The notes beneath the pieces are model-generated. The model saw only the letters and a program-made list of their open reading frames with translations. It made no database searches and was not told where the DNA came from. DNA of 15,434 bases from Cerioporus squamosus (Eukaryota > Basidiomycota > Agaricomycetes > Polyporales > Polyporaceae), in NCBI GenBank assembly GCA_022592435.1, contig JABYQS010000683.1, forward strand, positions 1 to 15,434, in the 5' to 3' direction. Positions 1 through 8,597 of the stretch are shown piece by piece. Position 1 is the first letter of the stretch. Each line of letters begins with the position of its first letter. A program made the translations under genes and the position numbers.

Positions 1-777
1 GACTTCTGTCCTGCCCGAGCTTGACCCGTTCGGTAACGGAGTTCCTGCACGCGTGCCGGTCACGCTCCTCGTGCACGAGGCGACAGATGCGTATCTCCCG
101 CCGCGCGTCGACCCAAACCAGCGCACCGGTCGGAATAGGACAACGGAGAGCGTTGATGCGAAAACGAGAGAGCGCGGCCACAGTACTCCGCGATGGCTGG
201 CGCCTTCGCGCGGGCTATTGCGGCGGAGCGGTTGGTCCTGAACCACATTGGTGCGAGGTATGTCCGGTTGCTCGTCCCTTGCCTATGTGCTTTGCTGTCG
301 GACTGATGGACTACTTGCACCCAGGTTCCCGGCTCCGAACATGAACTACATGCAGGGCGCACAGGCCCGCTTCCGGCTGGATTGCATGCGTGAGATCGAG
401 CGACAGGCGCGGAGAGATGGAGCCAGAACCGCGCGGTCCAACCGCAGGCCGCATGGGACTACCTGTCCATCGAGCTGCCGCCCAATCGTCCTCGCCAGTC
501 GCAGCGCGGAATGGTGCCAGAGGACGAGGCGGATGCAGGGCAGGAACGCATTCCAGAGTACGAAGACAACGCGTATGGAGGTGACAGAAAGCGGAGAGCG
601 ACCAGCTCGATGGGTGGTGATGGCCGAGGGCAAGGGCATGGCCCTAGTTCTGGTGGTGGACGTGCGCAATGGAGCAGCGAGTCGCGGAGGAATTATGGTA
701 GCTACGCTGTTAGCGGGGGGTCCACATCAGGTACGAGGACACGCGACCGCGGAAGGACCACCGGAGGAGAGGGATAG
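1..777 (+). CDS. tRNase Z (RNase Z, ELAC-type), 3' part only, two apparent frameshifts
   Basis: The protein is the C-terminal part of a metallo-beta-lactamase-fold endonuclease that removes 3' trailers from tRNA precursors. Reading from base 2, one sees a HEAT loop (LVHEATDAYL), then an HST loop (GHSTPR). After a frame change come MAGAFARAI and LVLNHIGAR, whose His is the expected zinc ligand. An intron at 258..324 (donor GTATGT) joins AG|G to FPAPNMNYMQ, followed by MREIERQA. After a second frame change come AAWDYLSIEL and a Gly/Arg/Ser-rich tail ending at TAG 775..777. HEAT rather than HEAC suggests the short or mitochondrial-type enzyme. The 5' part, with the main HxHxDH zinc motif, lies outside the window. 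Frame breaks near 193 and 407 each need one extra base. Identity is well supported; whether the gene is intact is not. Confidence 0.82.
191..195 (+). other. Apparent 1-base loss in tRNase Z after the HST loop
   Basis: Upstream reading ends ...GHSTP-R in the frame of base 2, while MAGAFARAIAAERLVLNHIG begins at 193 in another frame. One extra base, for example a second A in CGA-ATG, joins them. No plausible GT-AG intron fits the gap. Confidence 0.7.
404..412 (+). other. Second apparent 1-base loss in tRNase Z
   Basis: The frame carrying MREIERQA runs into unrelated arginine-rich sequence, while AAWDYLSIELPPNRP and the tail are open in the next frame. One extra base around 407..409 (GCx-GCG) gives a smooth join through AERWSQNRAVQPQAAWDYL. 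The exact position is uncertain. Confidence 0.55.
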
Positions 778-1846
778 GTAGGCGAGCGCATACTAGCGTT
801 ATGTGATTCACTTGACTTGGAGAGCGTCCGGTATCCTTGTACGTTCATTTCATGAGGGTCAAAAGTAGCAGGCTCCCACTCGCAGACGACATATATCATT
901 CATTTCCCTTGCAAGTCTGACCACCATCTTCGTGTGTGTACTCTCGTGTATGTAGTACGAATGGACTTGTAGCAATACATCCCCACCTAAAAATCGCTGT
1001 CGTTCTTGCATTTGAACATCTCACTACCAAGAAGTAAGCTGCGGCTGCGAGAATACTGCATGCGGTGTGGGTGGGTTCAGTAAGGTACTACCATGGAAAA
1101 GACTTAAAGAGGTTACTGTCATTTGTCTACTGCTTTGCTGGACTAGTCAACCTTCAAGGCAAGCTGTTGGTATTCATCGATGATCACGACTTCGCCGACT
1201 ACTGTACCAAGGCGCGTTCCACATTAAATGCACTCCTCCGGAACCCATGATTTCATGGCTATATGGCATACTTGGGCATACGAGTACTTTTGTACATCAT
1301 CCTAATGTATCTTGCTCAGCAGCACAAAGCGTACAGGTATGGATGGTTTTGCGCTTCTAGACGAACTTCCTGAAGAACCTTCGCAATTCCAACAAAGCGA
1401 TCTCTAGTGTTGCATCCTCCCCCCTAGGTCTGGGCGCTACAGTATCTACTGATTGACAAAGATGATTATCTCTGTCCGGGGACAGCTCGTACTGAACGTC
1501 GAGCGTGAACAGTCGGGTCTGTCTATATTTGCCTCATGGCTGCGATGCTGACAGCTAGAGTAGCCCTTGAGTAGTGGGGATGGAGTGTGCACCCTCTTCG
1601 GGTCGGCGGCCCTGATCGACGGAGTACCAGGGTAATGTATCAATGCCAACGATGCGCATGGTGTCGTCAGTGGTCTTCAATCTCCGGCGTGTTCGGTGTA
1701 TTCCGCATTTCGGCATGCATCGACGGCAGAGGCAGGCGTTTGTACCCGTAATCTGCGAGGTGGACCTGCGTACGCCTCCCTGCGCTCCTGTGTTAACTCT
1801 ATCGATACTACACATAAAGGAAGACGTACCTACTACTGCCATATCA
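778..1846. other. Convergent intergenic region, no gene seen
   Basis: About 1.07 kb lies between the 3' ends of the tRNase Z gene (+) and the unknown gene (-), so it should hold both 3' UTRs. It is more AT-rich in appearance than the flanking coding DNA. Only short ORFs without recognisable motifs occur. The one structured element I saw is a 14-base palindrome (CTGTCCGGGGACAG) at 1472..1485. I found no tRNA, transposon or repeat. Confidence 0.6.
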
Positions 1847-3082
1847 TCATCGTCTACGAGGCTGCAGCAGACGGACATCCGTCTTGTTGCTCTCCATCCC
1901 GCGGAGCTCTCGCACCCCGACAGGTTTCGAGCGCAACGCCCGACTCTCCCGCACAGGCGGCAGCCGTGCATTCGCGAACAGGACATGGAAGCCTTCGCGC
2001 AGGTCGGGCTTGCAGGTGTCAATATCGAGCTGCCACGGATGCACTCCACGCCTGAGGAGCGCGTTCGCTTTTGGTTCCTCCACGAGGTAGCGGAGCTGCT
2101 GAGGAAACGCGGGGTTGGGCCGTAGCTTGAGCACCTGGTGATACTTGATGTTGACTACGCGATGTCCTAGATGTCGCGGGTGCTCGTCCGGCACGAATCT
2201 ACAAAGCGCTTTGCCTGTACCCCACGTCATCAATCGAAACGGTACAGGATCGGCATGAATACGGGGAGACGCACCTAGCCACGGAGAAGGCAGCGGCTTG
2301 TCTCCTACCCTGAACGAGAGGATGTTCGGTAGCGGGACGGACTTGAATACATCGTGCTCGCCCATGAACTGCCACCAGTGCACCTTGCTGCCGAGGTCGA
2401 GGTACCACGGCTGTCCGAATGAGTGTACGAGACCCGGGGACTCGATGCCCCACGCCTTCCGCACGCGACCCATGTCCGCGGCAATGGCAAGCGTCTCCTT
2501 GGTGACCAGCCCGTCTCGCAGGAGGATGTTACGGTAGACCTGGTACAGGTCAAACGTTGCGATGGTAGGAAGCTGCAGACGCCATGGGAGCCCGTTTGTG
2601 GATAGAAGGTCCTGGCCGTTGTTGAACGACAGCGGGGAAGGGTTGAACATTCGTCGGAAGCGAATCTCGCCTGCCGTGCGCGGAGCAGGCGTACCGGGGG
2701 CCCAGTAGTAAAGGTAGCCGGCCAGACCGGCGGGGAAGGCCATCGGAGAACCGCCCGGGCGGAACGTCGCGCACGGGCGGCGGTTGTGCTTCGCTGAGAC
2801 TTGCACGGCGGTCGAGCGGTCGAGAGCATCCCAAACAAAGACGTACTCCTGCGAAGTGGGTAGATGAATGTAGTCGGCCTCCGTTAGATGATCGGGATGG
2901 AGCGTTCTGATGCTTGCTTGGACGTAGTGCGACTTGGATGCGTTTTCTGTCCCCACAGGTGACCCGGACGTCAGTTCCGCCGAGGTTGAGTACGAGCGAC
3001 AGGCTCGCAGCACGTATCCGGCAGAGTACCTGGGAGCAGAGGAACGTGCCAAGGTATATAGTACGTTCCTGACCGTCGCCAT
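1847..3082 (-). CDS. Unrecognised 411-aa protein with likely mitochondrial presequence
   Basis: This is an uninterrupted ORF starting at ATG 3082..3080 and ending at TGA 1849..1847. The first 35 residues are rich in Arg, Ser, Tyr and Ala with no acidic residue and end in RSYSTS, which resembles a matrix-processing site, so I infer a mitochondrial destination. The body has aromatic and Gly/Pro-rich blocks: YVFVWDALDR (residues 80-89), FPAGLAGYLYYWAPG (116-130), AGEIRFRR (137-144), NNGQDLLSTNGLPWRLQLP (154-172), QPWYLDLGSKVHWWQFMGEH near 225-245, and a basic tail. I see no transmembrane span, nucleotide-binding motif or catalytic signature. From memory, blocks like these occur in agaricomycete-specific proteins of unknown function, but I cannot check that. 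It diverges from SDH3. Lacking introns, it stands out here. Confidence 0.75.
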   Translation of the reverse strand: MATVRNVLYTLARSSAPRYSAGYVLRACRSYSTSAELTSGSPVGTENASKSHYVQASIRTLHPDHLTEADYIHLPTSQEYVFVWDALDRSTAVQVSAKHNRRPCATFRPGGSPMAFPAGLAGYLYYWAPGTPAPRTAGEIRFRRMFNPSPLSFNNGQDLLSTNGLPWRLQLPTIATFDLYQVYRNILLRDGLVTKETLAIAADMGRVRKAWGIESPGLVHSFGQPWYLDLGSKVHWWQFMGEHDVFKSVPLPNILSFRVGDKPLPSPWLGASPRIHADPVPFRLMTWGTGKALCRFVPDEHPRHLGHRVVNIKYHQVLKLRPNPAFPQQLRYLVEEPKANALLRRGVHPWQLDIDTCKPDLREGFHVLFANARLPPVRESRALRSKPVGVRELRGMESNKTDVRLLQPRRR

Positions 3083-3385
3083 CACCTCTCACTCCTCCTG
3101 CGTCCACAAGCCCACGTCGGTGGAAGATAGAGACGTCTACCAAGAAAGTCGGCCTGATTATCCTGCAAGATGTTTGAGAATCGTTTCAAAGTGCTTGAAC
3201 AACAGAAACAGAGCGTGCGTAGAGAGATGGAGGTCAAGGACGTGGCGGATGAGAGTCAGGTAAGAGCGCGGCAGACGAAGTATTCGTTACTCCCAGAAAG
3301 GTAATGTAGACGCCCCGACTCCGACTCGGACCAGAAGGCCGACGACTCCGAGCTCATCGCCTTTCCTCTTCCCTCCACCGTGAGC
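3083..3385. promoter_or_regulatory. Divergent promoter between the unknown mitochondrial-type gene and SDH3
   Basis: The two start codons (3082 on -, 3386 on +) are 303 bp apart and face away from each other, so their promoters must share or overlap this DNA. On the SDH3 side, the last 30 bases before ATG are CT-rich (near 3358..3380), as is common in fungal 5' leaders. A TATATA at 3056..3061 lies inside the first codons of the minus-strand gene and is placed where it could serve transcripts running toward SDH3. The stretch also carries a 44-codon ORF at 3170..3304. Confidence 0.5.
3170..3304 (+). CDS. 44-codon ORF, possible uORF of SDH3
   Basis: The ORF starts at an ATG in good context (GCAAGATG) and ends at TAA 3302..3304, 81 bases before the SDH3 start and in the same frame. 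Its peptide is strongly charged (MFENRFKVLEQQKQSVRR and on), looking like a short helix. A consensus donor (CAG|GTAAGA) sits at 3260, but no acceptor at a plausible distance keeps an open frame into SDH3. If the SDH3 transcript begins upstream, ribosomes would meet this ORF first. It could instead be a chance ORF or a tiny separate gene. I recognise no homologue. Confidence 0.25.
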   Translation: MFENRFKVLEQQKQSVRREMEVKDVADESQVRARQTKYSLLPER

Positions 3386-4133
3386 ATGCTCTCCACTCGA
3401 GCCGTTGGACTTGGCGCCGCTGTCAGGCAGGCAGCCCTGAGGCCCCGAAATGGTGAGTCTTTTTGCGTCCTTGTTCATGCGGTCATGAAGCCAACATGGC
3501 GTTGCAGCCGCCCTCCGTAATGTGATGCTGAAGCGGTGAGTAAGGGCTGTGAATATGCACCACTCCACGAATTCACTGAACATATGCACGGTACCAGCAC
3601 CATTCAAACGGAGTCCCTCCCTCCGTCTGCTGCTCAACAAATCCTGAATCAGCAACGTCTCCGCCGCCCCTCTTCCCCCCACTTCACCATCTACCAGCCC
3701 CAGCTCACCTGGATTGGGTCGATTGCCAACCGTATGACTGGCGCTGCTCTGAGCGTTTGTGAGTAGCATTCTACTATGCCATGTTGTCCTCCATTGAACT
3801 AGTCCCAGTGCTGTACGGCTACGCACTCGCATACCTCGTTGCACCCACCACCTTCGACTCGACACACGTCGTCGAATTCATCGCGGGCCTCCCTGACGCT
3901 GTCAAGTATACCGGAAAGGTCCTTCTCGCGGCTCCGTTTGCATTTCACTCATTCAACGGCCTCCGACACTTGGGTTGGGATATGGGGAAGTGTGAGTGCC
4001 ATACATCCTTGTGTCGTCGCACCATCGCTGAGCTCGCTCCTTTTAAGTCCTGACTCTCAAGGGGGCGTACGCATCCGGATACGCTGTTCTCGGTGCGACG
4101 GCTGTTGGAACGGTCGCCCTTGTGATGACGTGA
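3386..4133 (+). CDS. SDH3: Succinate dehydrogenase cytochrome b560 subunit (SDH3/SDHC)
   Basis: This is a membrane anchor of mitochondrial complex II, which passes electrons from succinate to ubiquinone. Five exons (3386..3452, 3508..3535, 3598..3758, 3803..3991, 4048..4133) give 176 residues with frame kept at every junction. Residues 1-31 are an Arg-rich presequence without acidic residues. The family block [13 protein letters not shown] starts at residue 58; SIANR holds Ser73 and Arg77, matching the quinone-site Ser and Arg of SdhC. Three hydrophobic spans follow (about 81-100, 123-138, 155-175). [12 protein letters not shown] holds His134, the expected haem b axial ligand. Exon 2 is only 28 nt and intron 3 only 44 nt. 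The length is normal for a fungal SDHC precursor. It diverges from another mitochondrial-type gene. Confidence 0.93.
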
Positions 4134-4603
4134 ACATTGCAAGCCAAGTGTATGACTGCACCATATCTGTAGCATGTCTCCTGCCCTGCTAATTGGGCGT
4201 TGTGATTGGATTGGAATTCTCAGGGGGAAGTGGACGGCCTAATGGATAAGTAGGGATCGTCCGAGAGGATGCGTCGATGGTAGGTATCGTTCTGTATGAC
4301 CTCCAACTACTGTGAGCGTCGTCGGAGTCGAACCTATGTGAACAGAACAACGTCCCGGGGCCTCTATATCGGCATCTTCCAGACTTATCCCGCGTAATGC
4401 AAGGGTAAAGGTGAACAAGCCACTCCGGAGAGCCCCACGGAATCCGGATACTGGTTGCAAAGGCTAACCGGAAATGCGGGCCGAAGAAGTGCAGTAGCTG
4501 CCGAGACCCTAGAATGGGGTTGAGATATGTAAAATGCTCTGTGCTACGATGTGTGTGGGCAGCCACCCACAAGTACTGTACATCTTGTCTCCTAACCACT
4601 ACC
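4134..4603. other. SDH3 3' region and GTPase-gene promoter
   Basis: This 470-bp gap holds the SDH3 3' UTR and the upstream region of the GTPase gene. I see no protein-coding exon. It contains a cluster of three ATTGG boxes (4192..4214) and an isolated tRNA B-box-like sequence on the minus strand (GGTTCGACTCC, 4323..4333) that does not fold into a tRNA. The GTPase start sits in a strong context (ACTACCATGG). Confidence 0.5.
4192..4214 (-). promoter_or_regulatory. Cluster of three inverted CCAAT boxes
   Basis: ATTGG occurs at 4192..4196, 4205..4209 and 4210..4214, three copies in 23 bp, read as CCAAT on the minus strand. CCAAT boxes bind the conserved Hap/NF-Y complex and work in either orientation. 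The cluster is about 390 bp before the GTPase start and 60 bp past the SDH3 stop. Its use is inference. Confidence 0.3.
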
Positions 4604-6827
4604 ATGGCACCGAATAGTGCGTCTCACAGCTGTGCGACATCCCGCTTACTGATCGACACACAGAACATCGCAAGCTCGACATCCCGACCCGCTCGAGTGA
4701 GCTGCCTGTGGCTGATACCCACTCCGCACATCGCTGATCGGCTTCTTAGAACTCAAGAAAGATCCCGGCGTTCCTCGTCTCCCTAGTCTGAAGGCGCGAA
4801 ATGCTGGAAAGCAACATTTGCACCCCGTATGTATATCCTGCTATCCTACTTCACCTTAATAGCTGAATGGCTTGGACTAGCCCCCTCGTCTCGATCCGGA
4901 TGCGCAGATGGCCTCCGAACCCACCTTGTCCTCCCTCGCTGCTCTTGCCGCTTCTACATCGGGCGTAGACGATGATGCGTATGCGGCGGATCCGTCTTCC
5001 TCGCGCAATGCGCCGAAAACCAAAGAACAGCTCCGCCGCCACTACATACGCGCGCTGCACAAAGTGATCGACGAGAGCGACATCATCATTCTCGTACTGG
5101 ACGCCCGTGACCCGGAGGGCTGCCGGAGTAGGCTGGTGGAGGAGGAGGTTCGTCGGAGAGAGAGTGAGGGGAAGCGGTTAGTTTTCGTCCTGAACAAAGT
5201 TGGTGAGTGTCCCACCTTCCGTAATTGTCTCTGTTTCTATGCTCCGAATGCGTCCCTTATTGCATGTTCCTCGCAGATCTTATCCCGCGCGAGAATGCTC
5301 AGGCATGGCTACGCTATCTCCGACACACTACCCCAACGCTCCCGTTCAAGTCTGCCGGAAACCACCAGAGGTCCAATCTTTCCTCTTCGACGGCACCTGC
5401 ACTGCTCCGGCTGCTGAAGGCATACAAACCCACTTCACAAAGCATCACCGTTGGAATCGTCGGATACCCAAACGTCGGCAAAAGTAGTCTCATCAACTCA
5501 CTTAAGCGGTCAAAGGTATGTCCTGTGTGGTTGTGCGGTCATCACGAGGCTTAAGGGTTCACTATCTTAGGTTTGCGCGGTTGCAGCGCAGCCGGGCCAC
5601 ACCAAGGAGTTGCAGACCGTGCAGCTCGAGCGTGGTCTAAAGATAATTGACTCGCCAGGCGTGGTGTTCGATGACGACGATTTCGACGACGGCAAGAGTA
5701 GCCGGAAGAGCAATATCTTACTTCGCAACGTTGTGAAGGTCGAGGATGTCGAAGACCCCGTCGCGCTCGGTATGTCTGACCGGATGTGATCTCCTTGCGG
5801 CCAGCTTATTCGCCTTTCATCGAACAGTCGAAGAGATCATCGCACGAACTGACCATGCCGTGCTCAAGAAGCTCTACAACGTCGAAGACTTCACGTCGCC
5901 GCTCGAGTTTCTCACCATGGTCGCCCTTATGACCGGCCGGCTTCTCAAGGTACACCTCTTCCCCTCGTATTCGTCTGTCTGAATCAGATCTTGATCCCTC
6001 TGATCGCAGGGCGGCACCCCCGACATTCTCGCAGCGGCGCGTCAGATCCTCACGGACTGGAATCACCAGAAAATCCCGTACTTCTCGACCCCGCCTGAAC
6101 TGCACCCTTCGCTCGTACCATCGACCGTACCCGGGAGCAGCAACCAGGTCGCTCCGGGGGCGGAGACTGTTGGTCAGGCTCAAATCGTCACTGAGTTCTC
6201 ACAGCCGTTCACACTTGACGGCTTGTTTGGGGCCGCTGATGCTGGCGCGTTTGGCGGCGGCGGCGATGCTGAGATGGCGGAAGCTGAAGACGATGAAGAG
6301 GGCGCAGCAGAGTCCATGGACGAGGATGGGTGAGTCTACTTCTTCTACATATGCACGCATCACAGAGAGATGTCGTTGCTGTTGTGACAGATCCTGCTCT
6401 CCTACGCACACATGCTAACACCTGACATCTCATTCACAGGAAACAAATGGAGTCTGATGACCTCGCCCCGCGCATTCCGCGCAAACGCTCCCGCTCCCCA
6501 TCCGTCATCTCCATCAGCACTGTCACCGAATCCTCAAATGTGGAGGCATCGTCCCGGGTGAACGTTACGGTCAACGACAACGCGCGTCCGCCCGCGCCGA
6601 AACGCTTGCGCCGCTCGCACGACGTGCCCGACTACCACGCGCCCGTGGACGAGCATGCACGGAAGGCGATGGCGGCCTCGAACCCGCTCAGCCGACGTGT
6701 GCTCAAGCGGGAGGCGAAGAAGGCCAGGAGGGCGGCGAACCGAGCCGCGCACTTGCAGGCACCTGGGCGCGCGTTGGGGATGGAGGTGGACGATGATGCG
6801 GGCCTGGAGGCGACGTTCATGACTTGA
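4604..6827 (+). CDS. NUG1: Nucleolar circularly permuted GTPase, GNL3/Nug1/Grn1 family
   Basis: This GTPase is predicted to act in 60S ribosomal subunit assembly and export from the nucleolus. Nine exons (4604..4616, 4664..4696, 4750..4826, 4881..5202, 5277..5515, 5571..5769, 5828..5949, 6010..6329, 6440..6827) give 570 residues in frame. Motifs come in permuted order: the family signature DARDPEGCR (115-123), G4 NKVD (146-149), then G1 GYPNVGKSS (211-219), a [10 protein letters not shown] block near 237 and G3 DSPG (255-258). KKDPGVP at 18-24 is typical of the N-terminal region. The C-terminal third is acidic ([15 protein letters not shown]), then has basic clusters ([27 protein letters not shown]) that suit nuclear or nucleolar targeting. 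Oddities are a 13-nt first exon and a short basic N-terminus. The family is clear; the exact yeast counterpart is less so. Confidence 0.9.
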
Positions 6828-7531
6828 GTGTTAATCTGGGGTTGCGCGTGCTCGATGTCACCATGTAAGATACTCTGTTCCTTGCTATACAACCACCGTC
6901 CTCGTGTACCTAGGATGTTCCAGAGGTAACGTCGCTACAATGACTGGCCCTGTGTCGATCGTCGAGCTCGAAGCAACGGCATCGCAAGCACTCATCATGC
7001 GCTTGACTAGGACAGGTCACAGCGTTGTGGTTAAGGACAAGGGGGGCATGAGCATAGGTATCCCGGAGCGTGCGCGTGTGAGTGGAGTTGGAACATCTCA
7101 ATCACAAGGTGCAGCGGTGCCCTCGAAGGAAAGAATGCTGGTGCGGCCCGGATGGTCGGGAGTAGGGAGGTCGACGCAACGAATTCGATCTGCAGGAGAG
7201 TGTCTCCTCGCCCTTGAATTCGCCTCCCGTTTGAGCACTCGGCCGCCTGATTGCCCACCGAGCGTGTTCCGCATTCGTCCATGAGCCCATAGTAGTCGGT
7301 ATATTCCGTGAGCGGAGCAGAAATTTCGGGACGAGCGAGTGCTGTCTTCGACCATGACGGTCACAGCGTTCATACTTGAGTGAGGATGGGATGCTGAGGG
7401 CAGAGATGAAGGCGGGAGCATTTGCGCAGGATGCGCGGGGCGAGGTCCAATTCAACGTACAACTCTGCATACATCACTCTACATATCCGTTGTCTTTACT
7501 ATCACCGTCCCCGAGAAGAGTAGCGAGAAAG
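6828..7531. other. Convergent intergenic region between GTPase and profilin genes
   Basis: About 700 bp separates the stop codons of two convergent genes. Both strands contain overlapping ORFs of about 80-125 codons, but none shows a recognisable motif or a credible set of splice sites. The stretch most likely holds the two 3' UTRs. I see no RNA gene or repeat. Confidence 0.55.
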
Positions 7532-8137
7532 TCAGTAACCGACACCGATCAAGTAATCGGCGAGGTTCTCGACAACCGGCGTTGCCTCAGGTGCCTGGGT
7601 GGGCGCACCGTACTCCGCAACGAGGACAGCCTGCTTCGTCTTGACGAGTATGCAGCCGTCACCCTAGGATAGGTGGAAGAGATGTGTCCAGAGATCGGTA
7701 TCGATGTAGAAGAGCATGGAAGGATGGTAACGCACCCCCTTCTTGCCATACACGCTGCGGTCATTTGCCTGAAGGGTGAAGAACTTTTGACCCGCTAGAC
7801 GGATACCGTTAGCCTGCGTGGTGGTGGCATCTTTGAAGGCGTTGACAATCGCTTTCTGCTCGTCCGCCGAAAGCTGTTGGGCGGAGAGATACCAATCCAC
7901 GGATGGAGCAGAGGGGAATGTCAGCCGGAACAAGCACGGCTAAGACTATGCGGACGCACCGTATAGCCCGGAGAGGAGGCCCAAACACCACCCGCGAGAC
8001 CGACGATGGCGGCCTTGTTGATCTTGCCGGTTCCGATGAGGTTGTTGTCAACGTACGCTGGGGTGCAGGTCGACAGATCTGAGTAGGCTATTCGGGTGAA
8101 CGGACCAAGCGTGCAAGGAGTCACCTTGCCAAGACAT
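7532..8137 (-). CDS. PFY1: Profilin
   Basis: Profilin binds monomeric actin, poly-L-proline ligands and phosphoinositides and supports formin-driven actin growth in the cytoplasm. Four exons on the minus strand (8137..8125, 8057..7960, 7873..7736, 7663..7532) give exactly 126 residues, the usual fungal length, with all junctions in frame. The N-terminus MSWQAYVDNNLIGTG carries Trp3 and Tyr6 of the poly-proline site; Trp30 is in GGVWASSPG. The signature block LQANDRSVYGKKG is complete, and the C-terminus ADYLIGVGY ends in the conserved aromatic helix. The first exon has only 13 coding nt, cutting after the first base of codon 5. The start is fixed by MSWQ. The gene converges on the GTPase gene and follows the PH-domain gene on the same strand. 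Confidence 0.96.
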
Positions 8138-8597
8138 TGTATAGATGAAGAGGAGAACGGAGAGGGGAGAACGGGGGAAAACACAGACGAGACGGCGGAG
8201 GAGGAAGACGAGAGGCGGAGGTCAGTTATAAGGAGTCGCGAACTCGCAGTCGAGATTAGGTTTGGATAACAGCTGCCAATTACGCATATGGTAGCATAGA
8301 CGCCCATACCGGACCTTTCCGTGAATACATCGGTAACCTCTGGGTAAGTACAGGCAGTAAGTACTAGTAAGTAGTGCAAGCAGCGCTCTTGTCACTTAAG
8401 ACAGAGGATTCTTAGGCATCCAACTCCAGGGTATCGATTACAAGGTCCTACAGGTATGGTGAATACAACAGAGGAGTACATACTGCAGCATGACTGCGAT
8501 CCCGGTGGGGTACAACTATGGTACAAGAGATACTCTATCCAAGAAGCAATTAATGTCATATCGATCGTCGAAGCCTGAAATGAACTGTGCGCACTGT
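8138..8597. other. Profilin promoter and 3' region of the PH-domain gene
   Basis: This 460-bp gap lies between the PH-gene stop (8598) and the profilin start (8137), both on the minus strand. The half near profilin is promoter-like (see 8147..8231). The rest shows only motif-free short ORFs. Confidence 0.55.
8147..8231 (-). promoter_or_regulatory. Profilin core promoter candidate: TTATAA plus CT-rich leader
   Basis: TTATAA at 8226..8231 lies about 90 bp upstream of the profilin ATG. Between it and the start the minus strand is almost purely pyrimidine in long runs (the + strand reads GA-rich over 8147..8222). Such CT tracts mark start regions of highly expressed fungal genes. Confidence 0.45.

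Noticed and set aside
1472..1485. 14-base palindrome CTGTCCGGGGACAG
   Set aside because: Too short to be a confident terminator, repeat end or binding site in a eukaryotic intergenic region.
1643..2125. 160-codon + strand ORF at the 3' end of the unknown gene
   Set aside because: Its second half is the antisense of the unknown protein's C-terminal region; no motif or promoter supports it.
3083..3085. One extra N-terminal codon for the unknown mitochondrial-type protein
   Set aside because: The codon is GTG; the ATG right after it (3082) is the natural start.
4323..4430. tRNA-like B box (GGTTCGACTCC on the minus strand) with an A-box-like sequence about 90 nt away
   Set aside because: The T stem has mismatches and no acceptor stem pairs with the bases after the T arm, with or without an intron. 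I treat it as chance or a decayed fragment.
4189..4605. 138-codon minus-strand ORF between SDH3 and the GTPase gene
   Set aside because: It overlaps the GTPase start, has no recognisable motif and would be antisense to two leaders.
6904..7470. ORFs of about 80-126 codons on both strands between the GTPase and profilin genes
   Set aside because: Mutually overlapping, motif-free, and in a convergent 3' UTR region.
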